64,000 bases of DNA from Marichromatium purpuratum 984 (GTDB lineage Bacteria > Pseudomonadota > Gammaproteobacteria > Chromatiales > Chromatiaceae): NCBI RefSeq assembly GCF_000224005.2, contig NZ_CP007031.1, forward strand, positions 979,501 to 1,043,500, given 5' to 3'. The translations under genes were made by a program, and so were the position numbers. This document shows positions 47,091-56,271 of this stretch, piece by piece; position 1 is the first letter of the stretch; each line of letters starts with the position of its first letter. A model generated the notes under the pieces. It did no database searches. It saw only the letters and a list, made by a program, of their open reading frames with translations, and was not told the origin of the DNA.

Positions 47091-49229
47091 GTGACCCCTT
47101 CCTTGCCCGCGTTGCGCTATCGCGTCGTTCACCAGCTGCCCGGTCGGTTGCGGCTGCGTCTTCCCGCCCTCGGTGCCCCCGGCTATGCCTCGGACACGCT
47201 CGAACTCTGGCTCGATGCCCTGCCCGAGGTGCGCGAGGTGCGCGCCGGAGTGGCAACGGGTTCACTGGTGATCGAGTTCACGCCCACGCCCGAGGCGCAC
47301 GCCCGCGTCATCGAGCGGCTGCGGGCCTATGTGCCCCATGTCGGTCACGACGCGCTGCCGGTGCCCGCCGGCGAATCCGACTCGGGGCTGGCGCCGGTGG
47401 CGACCTCGCTGTTGGCGCTGGCGCTGCTGCCGCTGTTGCCGCCGGGCTGGCGGTTGGCGCTGGCGGTGACCAGTGCCGCGCCGACGCTGGCGCGCGGGGT
47501 CGATACCCTGGTCAACGAAGGGGTCAAGGTCGAAGTGCTCGATGCCGTGGCGGTGGGGCTCTCGGCGGCGCGCGGCGAGGTCTATGCCGCTACCGTTACC
47601 GACCTGCTGCTGCGTCTCGGCGCCTATCTCGAGGAGCGCACCGCGCGCCGCTCCGATCGCATGCTGGCGCGGTTGCTGCGTCCGGACCCCGCGCCGGCCT
47701 GGGTCGAGCGCGACGGCGAGTTGGTGCGCGTGCCCGGCGATCAGGTCGAGGTCGGCGAGATCGTTCAGGTCGGACCGGGTGAGCGCATCGCAGTCGATGG
47801 TCGGGTCATCGACGGGGTGGCGCTGGTCGATCAGTCGGCGGTCACCGGCGAGGATGTACCGGTGCGCAAGTCGGTCTACCGTCGGGTGATCTGCGGCTCG
47901 GTGCTGGTCGAGGGACGGCTGCGCATCGAGGCCACCCAGGTTGGCGCCGAGACCACCTCGGCGCGGGTGGCGCGCTTCATCGGTGATGCGCTCACCAAGC
48001 GCTCGGTCACCCAGAGCGAGGCCGAGCGGCTCGCCGATCAGCGCGTCGCGCTGACCCTGGGCACGGGTGCTGCGGTCTATGCCGCCACCCGTGACCTGCG
48101 TCGGGTGCAGTCGGTGTTCCTGGTCGATTACGCCTGCGCGCTCAAGCTCGGCACCCCGGTGGCGATCAAGTCGGGGATGGCGCGCGCGGCGGGCAATGGG
48201 GTGTTGATGCGTGGTGGCGAGGCCATTGAGCAGCTCGCCGGGATCGATACCCTGGTGTTCGACAAGACCGGTACCCTGACCCACAGCGAGCTGGCGGTCA
48301 CCGACGTCGAGGTGCTCGCCAGCCACCCGGGGTGCGACGAGTGTGACCTGCTCGCGCTGGTCGCCTCGATCGAGGAGCACGCCTCGCATCCGATCGCCAG
48401 CGCGGTGGTCGATGCCGCGCAGGCGCGCGGACTCGAGCACATCAGCCACGGCGAGGTCGACTATCTGGTCGCCCACGGACTCTCGGCCGATGTCGCCGGG
48501 GGGCGGATCATGATCGGCAGTCGTCACTATCTCGAGGAGCACGAGGGCATCGACTTCTCGCCTTTCGAGCCGCGTATCTCGAGTTTCCACGACGCCGGCA
48601 AGATTCTGCTCTTCGTCGCCAACCGCGAGGGCCCGGTCGGGCTGATCGCGCTACGCGACACCCTGCGTCCGGAGACCCCGGAGACGCTGGCGCGGCTGCG
48701 CACGCTCGGCATCGAGCGGCTGGTGATGATCAGCGGCGACCGGCGCAGCAAGGCCGAGGCGCTGGGGCGTGAACTCGGTTTCGACGCCGTGCACGCCGAG
48801 GTCGCGCCCGAGGACAAGGCGGCGATCCTGATGCGGCTGCAGGATGCGGGGGCCAAGGTCGCCTTCGTCGGCGATGGGGTCAACGACGGTCCGGCGCTGG
48901 CCGCCGCCGATGTCGGTATCGCCATGCCGCGCGGCGCCGACATCGCCCGCGCCACCGCCGACATCCTGCTCACCGAAGACCGGCTCGACGCGGTGGCCGA
49001 CGCGCGTGCCCTGGCGCTCGGCACCATGCGACTGATCCGTACCAACTTCCGCGCCGCCGTCGGCATCAATACCGCGATTCTGGTCGGCGCGGCGAGTGGT
49101 CGAGTCTCGCCGCTGGCCAGTGCCGTGCTGCACAACGGTACCACCCTGGCGGTGCTGCTCAATGCCCTGCGTGGGGTGGACTTCGATGGTGTCGAGGAGC
49201 GTCGTCTCGCGCCGCCGGCCGACGACTGA
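47091..49229 (+). CDS. fezB: P1B-type metal ATPase, ferrosome-associated FezB-like
   Basis: A 712-residue P-type ATPase. The N-terminal domain carries R11-VVHQLPGRLRLR in place of a CxxC metal-binding domain. The catalytic core is intact: TGED, the phosphorylation site D391-KTGT, the HP motif in EEHASHPIA, SGDRRSK and GDGVND (594-599). The membrane metal site reads YACAL (C349) instead of the CPC or SPC of copper, zinc or cobalt pumps. Known ferrosome loci encode a P1B-6 ATPase (FezB) that loads iron into lipid-bounded vesicles. The altered metal site, the PGRxR signature and the low-complexity neighbours together support that assignment. It begins with GTG. An Mn/Fe exporter of the CtpC type is the main alternative. 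Confidence 0.75.
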   Translation: MTPSLPALRYRVVHQLPGRLRLRLPALGAPGYASDTLELWLDALPEVREVRAGVATGSLVIEFTPTPEAHARVIERLRAYVPHVGHDALPVPAGESDSGLAPVATSLLALALLPLLPPGWRLALAVTSAAPTLARGVDTLVNEGVKVEVLDAVAVGLSAARGEVYAATVTDLLLRLGAYLEERTARRSDRMLARLLRPDPAPAWVERDGELVRVPGDQVEVGEIVQVGPGERIAVDGRVIDGVALVDQSAVTGEDVPVRKSVYRRVICGSVLVEGRLRIEATQVGAETTSARVARFIGDALTKRSVTQSEAERLADQRVALTLGTGAAVYAATRDLRRVQSVFLVDYACALKLGTPVAIKSGMARAAGNGVLMRGGEAIEQLAGIDTLVFDKTGTLTHSELAVTDVEVLASHPGCDECDLLALVASIEEHASHPIASAVVDAAQARGLEHISHGEVDYLVAHGLSADVAGGRIMIGSRHYLEEHEGIDFSPFEPRISSFHDAGKILLFVANREGPVGLIALRDTLRPETPETLARLRTLGIERLVMISGDRRSKAEALGRELGFDAVHAEVAPEDKAAILMRLQDAGAKVAFVGDGVNDGPALAAADVGIAMPRGADIARATADILLTEDRLDAVADARALALGTMRLIRTNFRAAVGINTAILVGAASGRVSPLASAVLHNGTTLAVLLNALRGVDFDGVEERRLAPPADD

Positions 49230-49236
49230 GACGGCG

Positions 49237-49587
49237 TCAGCCGCGCTGCAGGTGCGCGCGCACCGGGGCGCCGAAGAAGGCCAGTACGGTGAGATCCTCC
49301 TCAATGTCGAAGAAGGCGTGACTGCAGGCGGCGTGCACGTACATCAGCGTGCCCTTCTCGACCAGTCGTACACTGTCGCCGACTCGCAGTTGCGCGCGTC
49401 CCTCGAGCACCAGATAAAGCTCATCCTCCTCATGGGCGCTGGCCATGTCCTTGGAGCCCGCCGGGAGGTGATAGACCGAGCAGGAGAGCGAGGGGGTGCG
49501 CAGGAATTCCTTGAAGGCGACACCGTTACGATCGACGCTCGAGACCAGGTCGTCGAGCTGGAAGAGGAGCCAGTCTGCTTCTTTCAT
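49237..49587 (-). CDS. Cupin-domain protein
   Basis: A 116-residue single cupin. It has HEEDELYLVLEGRAQLRVG and a second-strand region GTLMYVHAACSHAFFDI with His residues that would complete a metal site. It probably binds a metal ion or small ligand in the cytoplasm. It is convergent with the ATPase gene (seven-base gap) and opposite in direction to the rest of the block, so a part in iron storage is possible but not shown. Confidence 0.8.
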   Translation of the reverse strand: MKEADWLLFQLDDLVSSVDRNGVAFKEFLRTPSLSCSVYHLPAGSKDMASAHEEDELYLVLEGRAQLRVGDSVRLVEKGTLMYVHAACSHAFFDIEEDLTVLAFFGAPVRAHLQRG

Positions 49588-49721
49588 GAAATCGTTCTAA
49601 CGCTCCGCGAGCTTGAGATGGAAGAGGGAAGAGGGCGGGCGATCCCGCTGATTCAATCGAAAATAGCAAGGTTGTCGGCAAGAAACAAACGCGTGCAACC
49701 CTTGCTTAATCCCTGATCGAG

Positions 49722-49741
49722 AACTATTATCGATAACCGTT
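49722..49741. promoter_or_regulatory. Palindrome upstream of the small HxxPGRxR gene
   Basis: A 20-bp imperfect palindrome has a perfect TTATCGATAA core flanked by AAC and GTT arms, 163 bases upstream of the 49905 start. It lies in the 317-base gap after the cupin gene start (49588-49904), which holds no gene. AT-rich dyads with TTATC/GATAA half-sites recall Fur-type operators, but the match is partial. Confidence 0.4.
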
Positions 49742-49904
49742 CGCGTTTGCGATGAGCGTCGGGACGACGACACCCCGACGAGCCGTTGCAAGAGTACGGC
49801 AGCGACGCGAAGCGGCACGGATTCGGTTGTTCCCGGGCCGGTGGGCGCCGGCGACAGGCCAGGCACATCGACGACCTTCCAGCGACGAGAGTACCGAGGG
49901 TTCC

Positions 49905-50258
49905 ATGAGTCACTACATCCATCATGTTCCAGGGCGACTGCGCATCCGCTCGGCGGCATTGCGCTGTCGCTCGCTACTCGACGGCGAGGCGCGGCGTGAG
50001 CTGCAGGCACTCGAAGGGGTGACTGAGGTGCGCTTCAATCCGCGCGCCGCGAGCCTGACCCTGCTCTATGATCCGGCACGCATCGGTCGTGCCCAGCTGT
50101 TCGAGGCCCTCGAGCGTCATGGCTGCGTCGAGGTCGAGTCACGCTCGGGTAAGCTGGCGACCAGGGCCGGCACCCTGTTCGGCAAGGCGCTCGTCGGCGC
50201 CTTCGTCAACAAGGCGGTGGAGCGCTCGGCCTACAAGCTGGTGAGCGTGCTGCTCTGA
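49905..50258 (+). CDS. Small HxxPGRxR-signature protein (putative ferrosome-associated)
   Basis: A 117-residue protein starting with H6-HVPGRLRIR, then a ferredoxin-like HMA fold (LQALEGVTEVRFNPRAASLTLLYD; about residues 15-70 without the CxxC). It ends with an amphipathic or hydrophobic tail (GTLFGKALVGAFVNKAVER). The same signature starts the ATPase and the 44570 protein, so all three likely act together. The ATG at 49905 has a CGAGGG site and begins the conserved domain. The family was described among ferrosome-associated proteins, to my recollection; biochemical role unknown. Confidence 0.7.
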   Translation: MSHYIHHVPGRLRIRSAALRCRSLLDGEARRELQALEGVTEVRFNPRAASLTLLYDPARIGRAQLFEALERHGCVEVESRSGKLATRAGTLFGKALVGAFVNKAVERSAYKLVSVLL

Positions 50259-50268
50259 TCCCCATGGC

Positions 50269-50303
50269 CGCTCCGCCGTCGGCGTCGCAGTGACGGCGGG
50301 GCG
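50269..50303. terminator. Hairpin terminator after the putative ferrosome locus
   Basis: A 12-bp stem (CGCTCCGCCGTC with GACGGCGGGGCG, one G-T pair) and an 11-base loop lie between the convergent stops at 50258 and 50353. There is no U-run. It may terminate both genes. Confidence 0.5.
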
Positions 50304-50352
50304 CTCGGGTTCGACCCGCGCCATCGTCCGACTCCCGCGGTCGGTGCCCTCC

Positions 50353-51417
50353 TCAATGCGCGCGCAGGGGGCGTGCGAGCAGGTCGTCGATCTCGGCATA
50401 GGGGATCAGCACCCGCTGTGCGCCGGCGGCATAGGCGGCGACGGCGTAGGGCGGGAAGATCACCGTGAGCCCATCGGGGCCTGGCAACAACAGTTGATAG
50501 TTCTCCGCCACCGGCGCTGTGCCCTGGTTGACCCAGTCGGCATCGGCGCCGAGCAGGTCGCGTCCGGCGAGTGCTGCGCGACTGAGTCGGGCGAGCCGGA
50601 CGAGCCAGTCGCTGTCGGCGCGGAAGAGTTCCGTCGGGTCGAGCGCACGGGCCTCGGACAGATCCAGCAGCAGCGGCGCGAACAGTGGCATGCCGTGCGC
50701 CCCGCCGTAATAGGCATAACCCTCGAACGCGATAACCTGCAGCGTCTTGGTGCGGTGGCCGGCCTCGCCCTCGAGCGCGAACGACCATGCCGGTCCGAGC
50801 GGCGGCTCGGGATCGGTCTGGCGTTCCTCGGTGTTGGCGAGGAAGGCGTTGACCTGATCCTGGACGAATGTACGCACCGCGCGGTTGATCGCCTCCGGCG
50901 CGCCGGTGAACACCGGATAGCTGGCCTCGAGCTGGTAGTGCGGGCCGCTGCGGGTGATCTGCGCCCTTGATGGAGCGGGCGCCTCGAGCTGACTCTGGAA
51001 GCGTTCGGTTATCTTTTGATTCGCCGCCTCCGTGCGATCGGCAAGGACCGGGTCGCTGGCCTCGAGGCGGTACGGGCCGTTGTGGGCGATGTGAGCCCGT
51101 GGCGAGGCGAGTTCCTCGATGCGTTGTCGATAGCGCTCGCGCAGACAGTCCCGGTCCGGGCCGCAGCGGTTGCGTGCGGCGAGCCAGCTGCGCTGGGTCT
51201 GGAGCAACGCCTCGCGCTCGGTGGGTGCGAGTCCCTCGCGCGCTGCGTAGTAGCGCTCTGTGAGTTGGGCGTCGAGCGCGTCGAGTCCGGCATCGGTGCA
51301 GATGGTGTGCTCGAGCGGGGTCGAGGCGCGGTTGCAGTCAAAGCCGGCGCCGGCACCGAGCGTCGGCAGGAGCGCGATACCGAGTAGCGCGGCGGTGCAG
51401 TAGCGCTTTACAGACAT
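50353..51417 (-). CDS. Secreted LprI/DUF3298-type envelope protein
   Basis: A 354-residue exported protein with signal peptide (CTAALLGIALLPTLGAGA). Residues about 25-110 are a LprI-like lysozyme-inhibitor domain with four cysteines (FDCNRASTPLEHTIC, RNRCGPDRDCLRERY). The C-terminal part looks like DUF4163/DUF3298 (FEGYAYYGGAHGMPL, and YAVAAYAAGAQRVLIPYAEI), as in RsiV-type proteins that bind lysozyme. It may act in envelope stress or defence against muramidases. The ATG at 51417 has an AAGGAG site upstream. Confidence 0.78.
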   Translation of the reverse strand: MSVKRYCTAALLGIALLPTLGAGAGFDCNRASTPLEHTICTDAGLDALDAQLTERYYAAREGLAPTEREALLQTQRSWLAARNRCGPDRDCLRERYRQRIEELASPRAHIAHNGPYRLEASDPVLADRTEAANQKITERFQSQLEAPAPSRAQITRSGPHYQLEASYPVFTGAPEAINRAVRTFVQDQVNAFLANTEERQTDPEPPLGPAWSFALEGEAGHRTKTLQVIAFEGYAYYGGAHGMPLFAPLLLDLSEARALDPTELFRADSDWLVRLARLSRAALAGRDLLGADADWVNQGTAPVAENYQLLLPGPDGLTVIFPPYAVAAYAAGAQRVLIPYAEIDDLLARPLRAH

Positions 51418-51868
51418 TCGATCGACTCCTTCATTGCCGTGTGTCGAGCCTCTCGCGGGCTCGGTCGGTGGCCTGAATATAGCGGCTCGAGCGTGCCTCG
51501 GTGGAGACCGCGCGGTCGTCGGGCAATGGCGGGCGGAGTGCTCGAATTCCGCGATGCTCTCCAGCGCCAGCCCCATGATGCCGTGCTGGCCCGAGCAAGG
51601 TTGTGTGTAATCCCGGTCCGCGTCGGACCTGCTCCACCATGTGTCGGTGCTCGATGGGTTTGCGGCACCGTGCCAGCTGCGGGCGCGGGAGTCCGACGTC
51701 GGGGCGCGATCGTGACGATGACCGTCAACGTCGGGGCGAGTGACCGCGAGACCTGTCCGGTGGCGATGGATGCCCGTGTACCCAAGCCGCCGCGGCCGCG
51801 CCAGCTGTCCGGGGGTGTGGCGGGCGTTGATTCGCGCGCTTCGCCCGACACCTCCCGCGTCGCTCGGG
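51418..51868. other. 451-base gap with no recognisable gene
   Basis: Between the LprI/DUF3298 gene start and the dsbA stop I see no frame with domain similarity or a good ribosome site on either strand. There are only short GC-rich dyads. It presumably contains the promoter of the leftward envelope gene and the 3' end of the dsbA transcript. Confidence 0.5.
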
Positions 51869-52525
51869 TCAGCCTGCCAGGCCTTGTTCGCGCGTCTGCT
51901 CGATCAGGGTCTCGGCGATACCGAGCAGTTCGCGATAGCTGCTCACCTCCTTGCCGAGCACCGCATAGCGACCGGCGACCGTCACCCGCGGCACGGCCTG
52001 GATGCGGTAGCGCTGCACCAGGCGGTCGCTGCGCGCGATCTTGGCCTGGATGTCGAAGGAGTCGAAGAGCGCGGCGAAGGCGGCGCGATCGAGTCCGCGC
52101 GCCTCGACCCAGTCGAGGATGGCGTTCGGGCTGTAGAGTCGGCGCCGCTCGCGGTGCAGTGCGTCGAACACCGCCTGGTCGTGCTGTTCGAGTGCGTCCG
52201 AGGCCTCCAGAGCGTAATAGAGCCGGGCGAGATTGGCCCAGGCGGTGCGCCCGAAGGTGACCGGGACACGGCGGAAGGCGACGTCCTCGGGCTGTCGGCC
52301 GGCCCACTCCTTGACGATCGGGTTGAGGTCGCTGCAGTGCGGACAGCCGTAGGAGAAGAACTCGAGCACCTCGATCTTGCCCGGGACGTCACCCGGCTGC
52401 GGTGGGTCGATGGGGCGCCAGTCCCGTCCCTCGGCCAATGGCGCCGAGCGGGCCGGCAGTGGCTCGGTGAGGGCGCCCAGCGTGCCCATCAGGATGAAGT
52501 TGAAGTGTCTGCGGCTCAGCGGCAT
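51869..52525 (-). CDS. dsbA: Thiol:disulfide interchange protein DsbA
   Basis: A 218-residue periplasmic thioredoxin-fold protein. An RR-containing signal peptide (SRRHFNFILMG, about residues 4-28) precedes the mature domain. The active site is C61-PHC64 in FFSYGCPHCSDLNP, and the cis-proline loop is AVPRVTVAGRY. It introduces disulfides into exported proteins and is reoxidised by DsbB, whose gene lies 84 bases upstream on the same strand. Confidence 0.93.
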   Translation of the reverse strand: MPLSRRHFNFILMGTLGALTEPLPARSAPLAEGRDWRPIDPPQPGDVPGKIEVLEFFSYGCPHCSDLNPIVKEWAGRQPEDVAFRRVPVTFGRTAWANLARLYYALEASDALEQHDQAVFDALHRERRRLYSPNAILDWVEARGLDRAAFAALFDSFDIQAKIARSDRLVQRYRIQAVPRVTVAGRYAVLGKEVSSYRELLGIAETLIEQTREQGLAG

Positions 52526-52609
52526 CGATCAGGGTCTCCAGGGTGGTGGGCGGACGTCCGATGCGTCCGCCTTCTGGGTGTCGGGATGTCCGGGAGGCTC
52601 CCGGCGCGA

Positions 52610-53119
52610 TCAGTCGTCCCCGTCGGCGCGGGCCGGGGGGCGCGAGGCGCTCGCAACGAGCGCCCAGGCGGCGGCGATGGCTCCGAGGGCGAAGGCGATC
52701 GCCCCCCAGTTGGCCAGCGACAGCCCGAGGATCTCCAGCCCCGGGTCCTCACAGAAGCCGGTGGCGAGAAACAGCTCGGGGGCCTGCTGGCCCAGCCACT
52801 CGATCAGGCGCTCGACGGGGCCGAGTTCGCTGCCGATGCAATTGACCGCGCCGGGCGGCTGCAGTTGCAGCCAGCTCTGATAGAGCGAACTCCAGAGTCC
52901 GCCGAGCGCGCTCACCACCGTCAGATAACCCGAAACGCGCACGCCCAGCGCCGCGGCGAGCGCGAACAGTCCGGCGAGGGCGAACAGCAGGCGCTGGAAG
53001 ATGCACAGATGACAGGGGTCGAGCAGCAACCACTCGGTGAGCGCCACGCTGAATGTGGCCACGCCGAGGCCCCCGATCGCCAGGATGAACCAGATCGAGC
53101 GGGGCGTGGGGCGAAACAT
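52610..53119 (-). CDS. dsbB: Disulfide bond formation protein DsbB
   Basis: A 169-residue inner-membrane protein with four spans. The two redox pairs are present: C36-HLC39 near the first loop, and C94 (AVNCIGSELG) with C123 (GFCEDPG) in the second periplasmic loop. It passes electrons from DsbA to quinone. It is transcribed ahead of dsbA, giving a complete DsbB-DsbA pair. Confidence 0.93.
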   Translation of the reverse strand: MFRPTPRSIWFILAIGGLGVATFSVALTEWLLLDPCHLCIFQRLLFALAGLFALAAALGVRVSGYLTVVSALGGLWSSLYQSWLQLQPPGAVNCIGSELGPVERLIEWLGQQAPELFLATGFCEDPGLEILGLSLANWGAIAFALGAIAAAWALVASASRPPARADGDD

Positions 53120-53272
53120 CGCGATGACTCCTCGGCGTATGAGAAAATGATGCGCTTGGCCGGTCGCGTGGGTGGATCAGTGTCGTGACCGGACGTCGAA
53201 ATCATACCGAAAACCCGGTACGGGCGCGTTTGCGCATCACCGGAAGACGATTGCGAGGTCTGAGAGAGACTG

Positions 53273-54253
<981 letters not shown>

Positions 54254-54354
54254 ATACCGCTTGAATAATCGTGTTTTGATCGCTTGAGTACGCTTTTCGT
54301 GTATGTTGCGCCAGCATAACCCTGTGGTACTGACGAAACCGCGAGGAGGGCGAT

Positions 54355-56268
54355 GTGCTGAGCAGAGTCCGCATCAGTGTGCAGCTGGCCGTTGGCGGCA
54401 TGGCGGCGATCCTGGTCACGGTGGCGCTGATCCTGCCCAGCGTCTTCCACAACCTCGGCGCGCTTTCCGAGCGCGCCGAGCAACGCCGGCTCCAGGACCT
54501 CTTCCTCACCCTGCGTACGGCGCTTGATGAGGAGGCGGCACGCGCCGTCTCGCTCGCTGCGGCGGTCTCCAACGTCCCGGATGTCCGCGCCGCCTTCGCC
54601 GCCGGCGATCGCGCGCGGCTGCGCGAACTCACCCTGCCGCTGTTCGAGCGGATGCACCAGCAATACGGTCTGGTGCAGTTCCAGTTCCATACCCCGCCAG
54701 CTACCTCCTTCCTGCGGCTGCACATGCCCGAGAAGTTCGGCGACGACCTGTCGGGGTTTCGCCACACCGTGCTCGCCGCCAACCGCACCCGCGCGCCGGT
54801 CAGCGGTCTGGAGGAGGGGCGCGCCGGGCTGGGGATCCGTGGCATCGTGCCGATGTTCGCGCCCGACGGGCGCCATCGCGGTTCGGTCGAGTTCGGGCTC
54901 TCCTTCGGCGAGCCCTTCTTCGTCGACTTCACCGAGCGCTTCGGTGCCCGTGCCCAGCTCACGCTGCGACGCGGCCAGGACTTCGAACCCTTCGCCGGCA
55001 CCATCGAGGACGGCACCCGGCTGACCGCCGAGGAGATGCGCCAGGTCATCGCGGGTGAGCGCATCCAGCGCCAGATCCTCTATCGTGACACGCCGATGGC
55101 GCTGTTGGCGCAAGCGATCACCGATTATGCCGGCGAGCCCGTCGGGGTGGTCGAGCTGCTGCTCGATCGCAGCGACGACGTCGGCGCCTTCAATCGCGCC
55201 ATTCGCGACGCGCTGCTGTTCAGTCTGCTGGCGCTGCTCGTCGGCGCCGTGCTGACCGGGCTGCTGAGTCGCGCCATCGCTCGACCGATCCGCGCTGCCG
55301 CGACGCGGATGAACGATATCGCCCACGGCGACGGCGATCTCACCCAGCATCTCGAGGCACGTGGTCGCAACGAGTTGACCGAGCTGGCCACGGCCTTCAA
55401 CGCCTTCGTCGATCGTATCCACGACCTGGTCAGGGAGTTGGTCGGGGGTGGCGATCGGTTGACCGAGGCCGCCGGCGGGCTGTCGGCGACCAGCGAGCAG
55501 ATCCACGTCCAGCTCGAGCGTCAGCAGTCGGGTACCGATCAGGTCGCCACCGCCATGACCGAGATGACCGCCACCGTCGCCGAGGTCGCGCGCAATGCCA
55601 CGCGCGCGGCCGAGGCGACCCGTGACATGGAGCGCGAGGCCCGCGGTGGCGCAGCGGTGGTGCGCGAGACGATCGGCGCCATCGAGTCCCTGGCCGCGGC
55701 GGTGGAGAACGCCGCGACGGTGATCGCGCGGCTCTCGGACGATGCCGAGTCGATCGGCCGGATCCTCGATGTGATCGGTGGCATCGCCGAGCAGACCAAC
55801 CTGCTCGCGCTCAATGCCGCGATCGAGGCGGCGCGCGCGGGTGAGCAGGGGCGCGGCTTCGCGGTGGTCGCCGACGAGGTGCGCAGCCTCGCCGGGCGCA
55901 CCCAGTCGGCCACCCACGAGATCCAGGGCATGATCGAGGCGCTGCAGGGCGGCGCCCGTGAGGCGGTCACGGTGATGGCCGACGGTCGCGCCAAGGCCGG
56001 CGAGAGCGTTGCCCAGGCCGGACGCGCCGGGGCGTCGCTCGAGGCGATCACCGCCGAGGTGGGCACCGTCAACGACATGAACGGCCAGATCGCCAGCGCC
56101 GCCGAACAGCAGCGCACGGTGGCCGAGGAGATCGACCGCAACCTCTCCGGCATCAGCCACGAGGAGGAGGAGATCGCCGCCGTCTCGCGGCGCATCGCCG
56201 CGGCCGCCGAGGCGCTCGCCGCGCTCGCCGCCGAGCAGCAGGAGCGCACCCGGCGGTTCAAGGTCTGA
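54355..56268 (+). CDS. Methyl-accepting chemotaxis protein
   Basis: A 637-residue chemoreceptor. A first membrane span (about residues 10-28), a periplasmic sensor of about 250 residues resembling a Cache/dCache-like domain ([39 protein letters not shown]), a second span (about 283-303), HAMP, and a cytoplasmic signalling hairpin with [22 protein letters not shown]. There is no obvious CheR-docking pentapeptide at the C-terminus. It starts with GTG at 54355 behind a GAGGAGGG site. The ligand is unknown. It is convergent with the OPT transporter (three-base gap). Confidence 0.92.
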   Translation: MLSRVRISVQLAVGGMAAILVTVALILPSVFHNLGALSERAEQRRLQDLFLTLRTALDEEAARAVSLAAAVSNVPDVRAAFAAGDRARLRELTLPLFERMHQQYGLVQFQFHTPPATSFLRLHMPEKFGDDLSGFRHTVLAANRTRAPVSGLEEGRAGLGIRGIVPMFAPDGRHRGSVEFGLSFGEPFFVDFTERFGARAQLTLRRGQDFEPFAGTIEDGTRLTAEEMRQVIAGERIQRQILYRDTPMALLAQAITDYAGEPVGVVELLLDRSDDVGAFNRAIRDALLFSLLALLVGAVLTGLLSRAIARPIRAAATRMNDIAHGDGDLTQHLEARGRNELTELATAFNAFVDRIHDLVRELVGGGDRLTEAAGGLSATSEQIHVQLERQQSGTDQVATAMTEMTATVAEVARNATRAAEATRDMEREARGGAAVVRETIGAIESLAAAVENAATVIARLSDDAESIGRILDVIGGIAEQTNLLALNAAIEAARAGEQGRGFAVVADEVRSLAGRTQSATHEIQGMIEALQGGAREAVTVMADGRAKAGESVAQAGRAGASLEAITAEVGTVNDMNGQIASAAEQQRTVAEEIDRNLSGISHEEEEIAAVSRRIAAAAEALAALAAEQQERTRRFKV

Positions 56269-56271
56269 GCC

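Noticed and set aside
47091-49229. P-type ATPase as an ordinary copper or zinc exporter
   Set aside because: It lacks the CxxC N-terminal motif and the CPC/SPC membrane motif, and its neighbours are not copper or zinc resistance genes.
51418-51868. Possible small gene in the gap before dsbA
   Set aside because: Open frames there are shadows without ribosome sites or recognisable composition.
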